From an uncultured Bacteroidota bacterium (lineage in GTDB: Bacteria; Bacteroidota; Bacteroidia; Bacteroidales; P3): a DNA stretch of 64,000 bases. Positions 18,301-26,835 of this stretch are shown piece by piece. How positions within the stretch are numbered: the first letter of the stretch is position 1; each line of letters opens with the position of its first letter. Both the position numbers and the translations under genes were made by a program. The DNA is taken from contig CACYSB010000007.1 of the NCBI GenBank assembly GCA_902777005.1, positions 20,899-84,898 of the forward strand, given 5' to 3'. The notes under the pieces are model-generated. The model had not been told where the DNA came from, searched no databases, and worked only from the letters and a program-made list of their open reading frames with translations.

Positions 18301-20610
18301 GAAGACCGCACCGAAGCTGGCCAGGAAAGGCAGCTGGTTGACACGCTTGTGCGTGGCGCGGTTGTAATAGAATATGTTCTGTCTACTGTATACATTGGTG
18401 GCGCTGAGGCTCAACTCAAGCAGGCCGCGCTTACCAATGGATATCTTGCGCTTTACGCCGAGGTCTAAACGGTGATAGTTTGGCAGCCGTCCACCATATA
18501 GGTCGGCGTAATGCATGCCGTAGTGGCCATTTTCCTGCGTGTAGTCGCTCACAATACCATTGCCGAACACCAGGCTCTCAAATACACCCTGCGTCTGGGT
18601 GAAGGGGAAACCGCTGCCGAAGCTCCAGCGTGTGCTCAACTCCCACTCGCGCGATGCACCCAAGGCATAGGTGCCGAGGATGTTCACAGTGTGGCGACGG
18701 TCATAGTGGGGGTTGTACTTCTGCACCTCGTCCTGACGTTGCACATAGCCCAGCGAGTAAGTGGCCCACAGGTAGAGCCGCTCCAAATCAGCCTGCACGC
18801 TAACGTCGAAGCCAGTGGCATAGCCCTTCTCTATGATGAAATCGGTCATCAGATACTCCGGTTTTGCATATGGACCGCTGCGATAGACCGGATCGTTGGG
18901 GTCGTACATCTTGTTGCGGTTGGCGTTGATGAGCTGGTCGAAATACTTGAAGTAGCCCTCCGCATTAAGGGTGATGTGCTCGCCAAGGTTGTACTCCACG
19001 CCCAGCACGGCATGCTTAGCCTTCTGCGTGTATGTGTTCACCTCACTGCCGTGGAATCTCTTGGTGATGCTCAGGTCTGCCGAGCCGGTAAGAAATCCCG
19101 TGAAGAGATTCACAATGTCGTTGTCCGACCGCGCATCCAAGAATATCTGGCTGTAGAAGCCGCCCGCGAACTTCACGCGCAGGTTGTCGCTGATGTTATA
19201 CTTGGCCGCCAAACGGGGCTCGGGACTCACATGACCGAGTGTGGCGTAGTACACCAGCCGGAAGCCCGGGTCGAGCAGCAGCCCACCCGTGTTCAGCTTA
19301 TAAGTGGCGAAGATCGAGAGGTTTGCAGAAGGCTTCTCCTGCTCGGTGGAGTAGCCATACTGGTTGACAAAGCGATAGTTCGTGTGGTAACTCTCCATAC
19401 TCAATCCGTATTTCAGCTTGTTGCCGCCTATGAAGTTCGTGATCTGAAGGTTCATATTGAAGCCACCTATCTCACTGTACTTCTTGTCAGCCGTACCGTC
19501 ATCCAGAGTGATATAGTAGTTTGAGTAAGCCACCGCGCCGTCAAGTATCGCCGACGCGCCCGTGACGAGGGTGAAGTTCGAGCCTGCTCCGTAGTTCTGC
19601 CAGTGGTAGTCCGCCAGCCCCTGGTAGGCCGTCACCTTGTCGTCATAGCGAAAACCGAACAGGTTCACCTTGCTGCCCGTACCACTGTTGATGGACAACT
19701 TGCCGTAGATGTCCAGGAAGTCGAACGGCAGCCCGCCCTCGACATACGGGTAGAGCTTCTTGCTCGACCATGAAAGGTAGGAATTCTTCGCCGTCACCAG
19801 GTAGGTGATGGTGCTCTTGCTTTGCGCCGTCTCACGCTTCAGCGGTCCCTCCAGTATCAGGCTCGCGCCGAAGGTGTTGAACCCAATCTTGCCGCTGTGG
19901 CGACGCTTATTACCGTCGCGCGTGGTGATGTCCATCACCGACGACAGCCTTCCGCCGTATTCGGCGCCGAAACCACCGGTGTAGATGTCGGCGTTCAGTA
20001 TCACGTCAGTCTCAAATATGGAGTAGAGACCTATGGAGTGGAACGGATTGTACACTATCATGCCGTCTAACAGACACAGGTTCTGTATCATCGAGCCGCC
20101 ACGTATGTACAGCTGTCCGCCCTGGTCGCCCGTCGAGCTCACACCCGGCAGCACCTGCATATACTGCGCTATGTCGGCCTGTCCGCCTATCGACGGCATC
20201 TGCTGTATCTGCGCCGCCGTCACCTTCTCCACACTCACCTGCGTCTGCATGCGCTTCTCCTCAATCTTGTTGTCGCTGATGACCACCTCGTTCAACGTCT
20301 GCGCCGACGGTTTCAGTCTTATCGTAAGCGTTACCGGGCGTGTTCCGTTGACGGTCACCTCCTGCGTGTACTCCTCGTAGCCCACGTAGCGCACGCGCAG
20401 CGTGTAGGTGCCGTTGGGTATCTTGTTGATAAGGAAGAAGCCGCTCAGGTCGGTGGCACAGCCCATCTTCGTACCGTCGAGCACCACGTTGGCAAACGGT
20501 ACGGCCTCGCCGTTGGCATCGTCGAACAGCGTGCCGCGTATGGTTCCCTGTCCATACATGCCCAAGGACAAAAATGAGAACAGAAACAATAAGACAAGTC
20601 TTTTATCCAT
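18292..20610 (-). CDS. TonB-dependent outer-membrane receptor with carboxypeptidase-like regulatory domain
   Basis: The 772-residue protein has a signal peptide (residues 1-21), a carboxypeptidase-D-type beta-sandwich domain (about 24-105, GTIRGTLFDDANGEAVPFANVVL), a plug domain (about 120-230, with VEKVTAAQIQQMPS and GVSSTGDQGGQLYIRGG) and a C-terminal 22-strand-type barrel ending in F. It is not of the SusC type, since no SusD partner or SusC signatures are present. It takes up an unknown substrate using TonB energy. Its start overlaps the holA stop (TGATG), and its 3' end overlaps the convergent TIGR02757 gene by 9 bp. Confidence 0.9.
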   Translation of the reverse strand: MDKRLVLLFLFSFLSLGMYGQGTIRGTLFDDANGEAVPFANVVLDGTKMGCATDLSGFFLINKIPNGTYTLRVRYVGYEEYTQEVTVNGTRPVTLTIRLKPSAQTLNEVVISDNKIEEKRMQTQVSVEKVTAAQIQQMPSIGGQADIAQYMQVLPGVSSTGDQGGQLYIRGGSMIQNLCLLDGMIVYNPFHSIGLYSIFETDVILNADIYTGGFGAEYGGRLSSVMDITTRDGNKRRHSGKIGFNTFGASLILEGPLKRETAQSKSTITYLVTAKNSYLSWSSKKLYPYVEGGLPFDFLDIYGKLSINSGTGSKVNLFGFRYDDKVTAYQGLADYHWQNYGAGSNFTLVTGASAILDGAVAYSNYYITLDDGTADKKYSEIGGFNMNLQITNFIGGNKLKYGLSMESYHTNYRFVNQYGYSTEQEKPSANLSIFATYKLNTGGLLLDPGFRLVYYATLGHVSPEPRLAAKYNISDNLRVKFAGGFYSQIFLDARSDNDIVNLFTGFLTGSADLSITKRFHGSEVNTYTQKAKHAVLGVEYNLGEHITLNAEGYFKYFDQLINANRNKMYDPNDPVYRSGPYAKPEYLMTDFIIEKGYATGFDVSVQADLERLYLWATYSLGYVQRQDEVQKYNPHYDRRHTVNILGTYALGASREWELSTRWSFGSGFPFTQTQGVFESLVFGNGIVSDYTQENGHYGMHYADLYGGRLPNYHRLDLGVKRKISIGKRGLLELSLSATNVYSRQNIFYYNRATHKRVNQLPFLASFGAVFSF

Positions 20611-21617
20611 CAGTGTATCACTTTAAATACAAGTTCCTTCAGTATCTCGCCGTCGGTCACCGTGCCGCTGTTGCGGACGCCCTTGCTCCTAAGGTCCGCC
20701 TCGTAGAGGTAGCCTATGCACGACGCCAGCTTGCCGAGGCTGTAGTTGTTTGCCGCCAGCGCGTAGTCCTTGACGAACACCGGCGCGCAGCCCAGCACCT
20801 TCGCCGCGTCGCTCTTGTTCTCCAGCTGGTGGTAGAACATCACCTTCAGGAAATAGCCGTAGAGCAGCGGCAGCACCTGCTGTATCGGGTTCTTCTTGGG
20901 GTTGGCTGCGAAATAGTTGACTATCCGGTTGCACATCACCGGGTCGCGACGCCCTATGGCGTTCTGCAGTTCGAACACGTTGTAGTCCTTACTAACCCCC
21001 ACCTGCTGCTCTACCAGAGTCTCGTCAATCGTGCCGCCTTCCGCCACAAGCGGATACAGCTTCGACAATTCGTTGGCCGTCTTGCCGAGGTCGGTGCCCA
21101 GAAACTCGCCGAGCATCATCGCCGCCTTGTCGCTTATCGAGCGCCCGTTGGCCGACACCTCGGCCTTTATCCACGCAGGCACCTGGTTGTCGTACACCTT
21201 AGGCGTCTCGTACACCACGCCGGCAGCACTGATAGCCTTGTACACCGCCGTGCGTTTGTCAAGCGTCCCGTGGCGGTAGCACAACACCAGCACCGTCTGC
21301 GGCGACGGTTGCTGCAGGTATGGCACCAGAGCCTCCCACTGACGCTTGTCGATGCCCTGCGCCTCCTTCACCATCACCAGATGCACCGGCGACATCATCG
21401 GGAAGCGCTTGCAATGGCCCACCACAGTCTTCATGTCCACATCGCGTCCGTACACCACCGTCTGGTCGAAATCGCGCAGACCGGGGTCAATGATATGCTC
21501 CTCCATCCAGTCCGACACCTTGTCGATATAGTAGTCCTCCTCGCCCATCAGCAGGTAAACGGGCTGGTATTTCCCACCCGCCAATTCCGCAATCAGTTGT
21601 TTGTCAGTCAGTGCCAT
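20610..21617 (-). CDS. holA: DNA polymerase III delta subunit
   Basis: HolA opens the beta clamp as part of the clamp loader. The product begins MALTDKQLIAELAGGKYQPVYLLMGEEDYYIDK, the standard opening with the degenerate P-loop region of the delta subunit; an ATG 12 bp further upstream (21629) is possible. Conserved internal segments include MMSPVHLVMVKEAQG, GTDLGKTANELSKL and the C-terminal LAANNYSLGKL helix. Length (335 residues) fits the family. A TATCTTTG box is 25 bp upstream. It precedes the receptor gene, with overlapping stop and start. Confidence 0.93.
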   Translation of the reverse strand: MALTDKQLIAELAGGKYQPVYLLMGEEDYYIDKVSDWMEEHIIDPGLRDFDQTVVYGRDVDMKTVVGHCKRFPMMSPVHLVMVKEAQGIDKRQWEALVPYLQQPSPQTVLVLCYRHGTLDKRTAVYKAISAAGVVYETPKVYDNQVPAWIKAEVSANGRSISDKAAMMLGEFLGTDLGKTANELSKLYPLVAEGGTIDETLVEQQVGVSKDYNVFELQNAIGRRDPVMCNRIVNYFAANPKKNPIQQVLPLLYGYFLKVMFYHQLENKSDAAKVLGCAPVFVKDYALAANNYSLGKLASCIGYLYEADLRSKGVRNSGTVTDGEILKELVFKVIH

Positions 21618-21642
21618 CGCAGCAATCACATTTTTGAGATTT

Positions 21643-21650
21643 CAAAGATA
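21643..21650 (-). promoter_or_regulatory. -7 promoter box for holA
   Basis: TATCTTTG read leftward, 25 bp before the ATG at 21617. Confidence 0.7.
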
Positions 21651-21691
21651 CGATTTTTCCCCAAAACGGCAAACATTATTTTACAAACATG

Positions 21692-21779
21692 AACCGCACC
21701 CTCTCCGACTCCTCTCCGTACCCCCTCCGACCAAAAACCGTTAAACAACCGTAGAACAGTCGGAGCGGGTACGGAGAGG
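21692..21779. repeat. 11-bp phased CG array, copy 3
   Basis: Eight 11-bp units between the divergent holA and acyl-CoA ligase genes. All keep CG at positions 4-5, for example CTCCGTACCCC, AACCGTTAAAC, AACCGTAGAAC, AGTCGGAGCGG and GTACGGAGAGG. The outer units form inverted arms (CTCCGTACCC against GGGTACGGAG). Confidence 0.9.
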
Positions 21780-21835
21780 GGGCGAAGAAGAAGGGTGGTA
21801 AAAAAGCCGGGAATAAAGTTAAATTTTGAAAAATA

Positions 21836-21867
21836 TTTGGTCATGTCACAAAATAACCATACCTTTG
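21836..21867 (+). promoter_or_regulatory. complete Bacteroidetes promoter for the first acyl-CoA ligase
   Basis: TTTG at 21836-21839, 20-bp spacer, then TACCTTTG at 21860-21867 followed by C; 25 bp before the ATG. Confidence 0.8.
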
Positions 21868-21892
21868 CAAATTATTTTAAAACGACATAACT

Positions 21893-23761
21893 ATGCAAGA
21901 GCCTACCAGATTGTTCGACCTGCTCCAGTGGAGAAAAGAGCTTCACCCAGAGCGTCCTGTGTTCAAATTCAAGGAAAACGGCGAATGGAAAGAGCATTTT
22001 ATTGACGAGTACATCGAGAAATCGGACCTTATAAGCTATGCCCTGATGCACCTGGGCGTGAAGAAGGGCGAGAACGTCGGCCTCATCAGCGCCGGCCGCC
22101 CGGAATGGAACTACGTGGACTTCGGCGTCCAGCAGACCGGCGCCGTGCTGCTGCCCATCTATCCCACCATCAGCGAGGAGGACTACCAGTACATATTGAA
22201 CGACGCGCAGGTGCGCCTGCTGGTGGTGGAGAACGCCAACCTGTACAAGAAGATAAGCAACATCCGCGAGAAGCTGCCGAAGCTGGAGAACCTCTGCACG
22301 ATAGTGCCGATGGAGGGCGTGAAGTCGATAGATGACATCTACGAAATCGGGCGCCGTTACGTGGCCGATAACCCTGACGCTCCCGCACAGCTGCAGGCCA
22401 TCAAGGATGCCCTCACCACGGACGACATCTGCACAATGATATACACCAGCGGCACCACAGGCGTGCCCAAAGGTGCCATGCTGACCCACCGCGGCCTGAT
22501 AATGAACGTGCAGGAGATCAAGGAAAGCCCCGGAAAGACATGGACGAAAGCCCTCAGCTGGCTGCCAATGTGCCACATCTACGAGCGCATGATGGGCTAC
22601 CTCTACCAGTGGCTGTGCTTCACCATCGCCTACGCCGAGAGCATAGCCAAGGTGGGCGACAACTGCAAGGAGATAAGCCCCAACATGATGGCCTGCGTGC
22701 CGCGCTTCATCGAGAAGGTGTACGACAAGATATTCCGCAAGGGCGAGAAGATGACCGGCATTAGCAAAAAGATATTCGACTGGGCCATCAACCTGGCTTT
22801 CGACTACGACCTTGACGAGAGTAAGCTCAGCAGCTGGTACAAACTACAAAAGAAACTTGCCGACAAGCTGGTATACAAGAGCATCCGCGAGAGCATGGGT
22901 GGCGAGCTGTACATGCTCGTCAGCGGCGGCGCCACCATACAGCCGCGCCTGACGCGCTTCTTCTCCTGCGTGGGCCTGGACCTCTACGAGGGTTACGGCC
23001 TCACCGAATGCTCGCCGCTTATCGCAGTGACGAACAGCAACAAGAAGGGGCGCAAGATTGGCTCGGTGGGCTTCGCCATGCGCGAGATAGAAGTGCGCAT
23101 CGACCCGGAGACCAACGAGATACAATGCCGCGGCGGCAACGTGATGAAAGGCTACTACAACCAGCCCGAGCTGACGGCGCAAGCCATAGACAAAGACGGC
23201 TGGTTCCACACCGGCGACACCGGCTTCTTTGACCCCGACGGCTACCTCTTCATCACAGGCCGCACCAAGAGCATGTTCAAGACCTCGATGGGCAAATATA
23301 TAAACCCCGAAGTGATTGAGGAGAAGATGAAGCAGTCGCCGTTCATCCTCGACATGATGGTGGTGGGCGCCGACCAGAAGTTCGCCGCCGCCGTGGTGTC
23401 TCCCGACTTCGACATGCTTGGCGACTGGTACCTGCGCCACACCGCCCCCACCACAGACACCCCCGAAACGAAAGAGAGAAAGGGCAAGAGGGGCAAGAAA
23501 GGCAAGAAGGCCGCCGCTGCGCAGAAGAGGACAGTGCCATCGCGCGAAGAGCTGATTGCCGACAAGCTGGTCATCGCCCGTTACCAGAAGGTCATGGACA
23601 AGTACAATGCTGAACTGGGCGAGACCGAGCGCGTCAAGAAATTCATCCTTGTGACCGAAACCTGGAGCGAGTCGAACAAGATGCTCACGCCGACGCAGAA
23701 ACTGATACGCCGCAATGTCGAAGCGGCCTACAAAGAGCAGATAGAAAACATGTTCAAATAA
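21893..23761 (+). CDS. long-chain acyl-CoA ligase (FadD15-like), copy 1
   Basis: The 622-residue AMP-forming ligase activates fatty acids to acyl-CoA. Motifs include the P-loop-like YTSGTTGVPKGAMLTH at about 185, the YEGYGLTECSPLIAV motif (about 365-379), and DGWFHTGDTGFFDPDGYLFITGRTK with the adenylation hinge at about 440-460. Between about residues 516 and 546 there is a Lys/Arg/Ala-rich insertion (for example KERKGKRGKKGKK) in the C-terminal lid, absent from the paralogue at 40.5 kb. That may be a flexible, membrane- or nucleic-acid-contacting tether. It has its own full promoter and stands alone; a thioesterase gene converges on it with abutting ends. Confidence 0.92.
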   Translation: MQEPTRLFDLLQWRKELHPERPVFKFKENGEWKEHFIDEYIEKSDLISYALMHLGVKKGENVGLISAGRPEWNYVDFGVQQTGAVLLPIYPTISEEDYQYILNDAQVRLLVVENANLYKKISNIREKLPKLENLCTIVPMEGVKSIDDIYEIGRRYVADNPDAPAQLQAIKDALTTDDICTMIYTSGTTGVPKGAMLTHRGLIMNVQEIKESPGKTWTKALSWLPMCHIYERMMGYLYQWLCFTIAYAESIAKVGDNCKEISPNMMACVPRFIEKVYDKIFRKGEKMTGISKKIFDWAINLAFDYDLDESKLSSWYKLQKKLADKLVYKSIRESMGGELYMLVSGGATIQPRLTRFFSCVGLDLYEGYGLTECSPLIAVTNSNKKGRKIGSVGFAMREIEVRIDPETNEIQCRGGNVMKGYYNQPELTAQAIDKDGWFHTGDTGFFDPDGYLFITGRTKSMFKTSMGKYINPEVIEEKMKQSPFILDMMVVGADQKFAAAVVSPDFDMLGDWYLRHTAPTTDTPETKERKGKRGKKGKKAAAAQKRTVPSREELIADKLVIARYQKVMDKYNAELGETERVKKFILVTETWSESNKMLTPTQKLIRRNVEAAYKEQIENMFK

Positions 23762-24148
23762 TCAGCGGCTCAGCCACTCCTTCACCTCGTCGGGGATAGG
23801 TGCCGACGAGCGGGTACTGCGGCGATAGCCCGACATAACAGTGCGGCAGGTGCAACACACCGTGCCGCACTCGCTTTTCACGACGCGCTGAAGCAGCGTG
23901 AGACTCTTGGTGCCGAAACGTTCAATCTCCGTCTCCACATGCACAGTGTCGTGAAAGCCAATCTGCGACATGAAGTCAACCTCGTAGTGCACTATAATCA
24001 CCGTGAAGTCGTTCTTTTCCGGCGGCAGCCCGTGGGCGTTGAAGAAAGCCTCCTTGCCCAGGTCGAAATACTCCATGATGACGGCATTGTTGACGTGCCC
24101 CATCTGGTCCACGTCGTTGAAGCGTATCTGTACAGGTGTCTTGTGCAT
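23762..24148 (-). CDS. acyl-CoA thioesterase (4HBT/YbgC type)
   Basis: The 128-residue hotdog enzyme starts MHKTPVQIRFNDVDQMGHVNNAVIMEYFDLGKEAFF, the 4-hydroxybenzoyl-CoA thioesterase/YbgC signature with Asp in NDVDQMGHVNN as catalytic residue. It hydrolyses acyl-CoA thioesters in the cytosol. The ATG at 24148 is preferred because the longer frame runs through the promoter. It ends at the base after the acyl-CoA ligase stop, so ligase and thioesterase are convergent with no gap; antagonistic activities on acyl-CoA make the pairing notable, but regulation is not shown by the sequence. Confidence 0.87.
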   Translation of the reverse strand: MHKTPVQIRFNDVDQMGHVNNAVIMEYFDLGKEAFFNAHGLPPEKNDFTVIIVHYEVDFMSQIGFHDTVHVETEIERFGTKSLTLLQRVVKSECGTVCCTCRTVMSGYRRSTRSSAPIPDEVKEWLSR

Positions 24149-24169
24149 ATCTCTGTTGTTTAGCGCGTG

Positions 24170-24177
24170 CAAAAATA
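24170..24177 (-). promoter_or_regulatory. -7 promoter box for the YbgC-type thioesterase
   Basis: TATTTTTG read leftward, followed by C, 21 bp before the ATG at 24148. Confidence 0.6.
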
Positions 24178-24218
24178 CAAAAAAATAATAATATTGCACC
24201 CATGTGTCATTTTTTTAG

Positions 24219-24226
24219 TACTTTTG
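24219..24226 (+). promoter_or_regulatory. -7 promoter box for the M14 carboxypeptidase
   Basis: TACTTTTG followed by C, 24 bp before the ATG at 24251. A purine-rich stretch (AAGTAAGG) immediately precedes the ATG and may help ribosome binding. Confidence 0.7.
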
Positions 24227-24250
24227 CACCACGAAAAGAAAGAAGTAAGG

Positions 24251-25474
24251 ATGAACATAAAGAAAGCAATCATAGCCATTGCTGCACTGATATTCTGCGG
24301 CAACGCAGCGGCCCAGTTCAAGCCCCGCCAGGACGCATTCCCGCCTGTGAAAGAGAACAATGACAGCAAGGCTGTGAATATGGCCAGCACACCCGCCGAA
24401 ATGGCCAATTGGGACCGTTACCCGACCTACAGCACATACGTCAGCATGATGCAACAGTGGGCCGCCGACTACCCTACCCTATGCCGTCTCGACACCATTG
24501 GCACCTCGGTGAACGGACGCCTCATCCTCAGCATGGAGATTACGGCGAACCGCTCCACCGACACTCTGCCGGAGTTCTTCTACTCCTCCACTATCCACGG
24601 CGATGAGGTGACGGGCTATGTCATGATGCTCCGCCTGATAGACACCCTCCTGAAAGGCTACGGCAACAACCCACAGTACTCTGATCTAATGAACACCACA
24701 CTCATCTGCATCAACCCACTGGCCAATCCAGACGGTACCTACCGCCGCAACGAAAACGACATCAGGGACGCCACTCGCAACAATGCCAACAACGTAGACC
24801 TCAACCGAAACTACCCTAATCCATTCGCTACAACCAAAAAGCCTCTCCAGCAGGAGAACATCTACATGATAGACTATTTCGACCGCCACAACTTCCGCCT
24901 CAGCGCTAATATCCACGGCGGAGCCGAAGTGCTGAATTACCCTTGGGACTCCTACACCTCTCGGCAATACCCGCACCCCCTCAGCGCCTGGTGGCAGGAG
25001 GTGTGCAAACGATTCGTCGACACCTCACGTACATACAATGCCGACCACTTCAACGACACCTACCGGTGCGGCTATACACAGGGCGGCGACTGGTACATCA
25101 TCACCGGCGGACGTCAGGACTACATCAACTACTACTATGACTGCCGCGAACTCACCCTTGAGATATCCTCCGACAAAACCCTCAACAGCAACTTGCTGCC
25201 CACCTACTGGGACTTCCTACAGCACTCGCTGGTGAACTACATCGAAGAGATACACTCACTCTCTCCACCACCCTCCGTATCCATTGACCACACATACGCA
25301 CATGAGATAGTAAAAGTATACACAAACAAGGGCTGCATCGTTGTCGAGCCGCAACGCCATCCGGTGCACATCTTCGACATCATGGGTCGCGAGGTGGGTT
25401 CCAGTAAACTACACCCCGGGGTCTACCTCGTCAGGGTGGGTGACAACACAGTACGCAAAGTGGTGGTCATGTGA
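24251..25474 (+). CDS. secreted M14 zinc carboxypeptidase with type IX-like sorting tail
   Basis: The 407-residue protein has a signal peptide (MNIKKAIIAIAALIFCGNAAA) and an M14 peptidase domain: HxxE zinc ligands in STIHGDEVTG at about 115, NNVDLNRNYPNPF with the substrate-binding Asn-Arg, the third His in ANIHGGAEVLNYPWDS, and catalytic Glu in LTLEISSDK. The last 60 residues resemble a T9SS type A sorting domain: PVHIFDIMGREV, then LHPGVYLVRVGDN and RKVVVM at the very end. It is therefore probably exported to the periplasm, passed across the outer membrane and surface-anchored or released to trim peptides or glycopeptides. Confidence 0.9.
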   Translation: MNIKKAIIAIAALIFCGNAAAQFKPRQDAFPPVKENNDSKAVNMASTPAEMANWDRYPTYSTYVSMMQQWAADYPTLCRLDTIGTSVNGRLILSMEITANRSTDTLPEFFYSSTIHGDEVTGYVMMLRLIDTLLKGYGNNPQYSDLMNTTLICINPLANPDGTYRRNENDIRDATRNNANNVDLNRNYPNPFATTKKPLQQENIYMIDYFDRHNFRLSANIHGGAEVLNYPWDSYTSRQYPHPLSAWWQEVCKRFVDTSRTYNADHFNDTYRCGYTQGGDWYIITGGRQDYINYYYDCRELTLEISSDKTLNSNLLPTYWDFLQHSLVNYIEEIHSLSPPPSVSIDHTYAHEIVKVYTNKGCIVVEPQRHPVHIFDIMGREVGSSKLHPGVYLVRVGDNTVRKVVVM

Positions 25475-25484
25475 CCGCAAAAGC

Positions 25485-25515
25485 AAAGGAGACTCGCTTG
25501 AGTCTCCTTTCTTTT
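25485..25515. terminator. bidirectional terminator between carboxypeptidase and tRNA-Phe
   Basis: An 11-bp perfect stem (25485-25495 with 25500-25510), loop GCTT, then CTTTT on the + side. It can serve the carboxypeptidase gene and, leftward, the tRNA. Confidence 0.8.
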
Positions 25516-25517
25516 CA

Positions 25518-25593
25518 TGGTGGCATCGACTGGATTTGAACCAGTGACGCAAGGATTTTCAGTCCTTCGCTCTACCAACTGAGCTACGACGCC
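25518..25593 (-). tRNA. tRNA-Phe (GAA)
   Basis: All four arms fold: acceptor GGCGTCG with CGATGCC, D-arm GCTC/GAGC, anticodon arm AAGGA-CTGAAAA-TCCTT giving GAA, and T-arm ACTGG-TTCAAAT-CCAGT. The CCA end is encoded (25518-25520), unlike the two tRNA-Gln genes of this window. Confidence 0.96.
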
Positions 25594-25610
25594 ATCTCTC
25601 TTTCGAGGTG

Positions 25611-25641
25611 CAAAAATACTAACATTTTTGAAACTGGCAAA
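25611..25641 (-). promoter_or_regulatory. complete promoter for tRNA-Phe
   Basis: Read leftward: TTTG at 25641-25638, 19-bp spacer, then TATTTTTG at 25618-25611 followed by C. Confidence 0.75.
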
Positions 25642-25667
25642 ATATTTTTTCACTTTTTTGCAGTGCC

Positions 25668-26303
25668 TCAGTCATTCTCCCCTGATTTCTTGTACTTTGG
25701 TGCAATAAAAAACTGGTCAATCATCAACCACACAATGCCAATTGTTATCGCAGAATCGGCCACATTGAATATCGCATTGAAGAATTCGAAGTGGTTTCCA
25801 CCAACCAAAGGCACCCATGTCGGCCAATCGAACTCAAAGAGAGGGAAATAGAACATATCGACCACCTTGCCCTGCAGCAGCGGAGCATAGCCACCCTCGG
25901 CGGGGAAAAGTGTAGCCACAGAGTAGTAGCTCTCGTTGAAAATCAGGCCGTAGAAGCAACTGTCCACCAAGTTTCCCACAGCTCCGGCGAATATCAAAGC
26001 CAGCGAAACCACCAGTGACGAGCGTGTACCCCCTTTCACCAGCCGCACCAGCAGCCACGCTATGGCCACCGACGCCACCAGTCGCAACAGCGTGAGCACC
26101 ACCTTGCCTGTAGCGCCACCCATGCTCATACCGAAGGCAAAGCCCTCGTTCTCTATGAAATGCAGGCGGCACCACTCCCCTATCAGGGGAATGTCCTCGC
26201 CAATCTGCATATTGGTCTTCACCAGTATCTTAACCACCTGGTCCACAACAATCAGCGCCGCCACAAGCAGCACTACCAGTCTGGCCTGTCTTTTCTTATC
26301 CAT
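25668..26303 (-). CDS. lspA: lipoprotein signal peptidase
   Basis: LspA is the inner-membrane aspartyl protease that removes lipoprotein signal peptides. Four hydrophobic helices and all family boxes are visible: VDQVVK at about 20, ENEGFAFG at about 51, the catalytic Asp114 in AGAVGNLVDS, and Asp183 in FNVADSAITIG. At 211 residues it is longer than the E. coli enzyme because of an insertion around 120-175, as usual in Bacteroidetes. It overlaps the DUF3109 gene by 8 bp and is the last gene of the K+ channel operon. Confidence 0.96.
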   Translation of the reverse strand: MDKKRQARLVVLLVAALIVVDQVVKILVKTNMQIGEDIPLIGEWCRLHFIENEGFAFGMSMGGATGKVVLTLLRLVASVAIAWLLVRLVKGGTRSSLVVSLALIFAGAVGNLVDSCFYGLIFNESYYSVATLFPAEGGYAPLLQGKVVDMFYFPLFEFDWPTWVPLVGGNHFEFFNAIFNVADSAITIGIVWLMIDQFFIAPKYKKSGEND

Positions 26304-26835
26304 TTGTCTCTCTTAGCTTTATTTGTTCTATCAGTTCTTCGTACCAAGCCTCTCCGAAGCGTCGCACCAGCGGCTCCTTGAGGCCTACATAAAGGAGCTC
26401 GCCTTTACCTTTTGCGCAACGGCAGATGTCCCACTGGTGGTAGTTCACCGCCTGGAACTCGCCGTAGTCCTCCACCCTTATCGGGTACAGGTGACAGCTC
26501 ACTGGTTTGTACAGCCCCTGCAGGGCGCAGAGCGCGCAGCCGTCGTCGCCGTAGGTGATATAGGCACATGCGCCGCCTTCAATCAGCGGCGTGCCGAGGT
26601 CGCCATCCTTGTCCCTGACAGCCACGCCCTGTGACTCCACGGCAGTCCTTCCCTCGGCGGTCATCAGCGGCAAGGCCTGCGGCAGCACAGCCTCCAGCTT
26701 CGCCACCTCCTCCTCAAGCAACGGAGCGCCGCTGTCGCCGTCGACACAGCAGGCCCCTTTGCACACGCACAGGTCACACCCGAAGCGCTGGTCGGCGATG
26801 TCGTCACTCACTATGCTGTTCCCTACAACTATCAT
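26296..26835 (-). CDS. DUF3109 cysteine-rich protein
   Basis: The 179-residue product starts MIVVGNSIVSDDIADQRFGCDLCVCKGACC, with a Cys-rich N-terminus (three closely spaced Cys pairs) characteristic of DUF3109 and related YkgJ-like zinc/iron-chelating proteins. Further Cys residues occur in ACAYITYGDDGCALC, PVSCHLYPIRV and WDICRCAKG. It probably binds a metal centre; function is unknown. The ATG at 26835 overlaps the dehydrogenase stop as ATGA; a longer frame into the dehydrogenase gene is discarded. Confidence 0.87.
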   Translation of the reverse strand: MIVVGNSIVSDDIADQRFGCDLCVCKGACCVDGDSGAPLLEEEVAKLEAVLPQALPLMTAEGRTAVESQGVAVRDKDGDLGTPLIEGGACAYITYGDDGCALCALQGLYKPVSCHLYPIRVEDYGEFQAVNYHQWDICRCAKGKGELLYVGLKEPLVRRFGEAWYEELIEQIKLRETNG

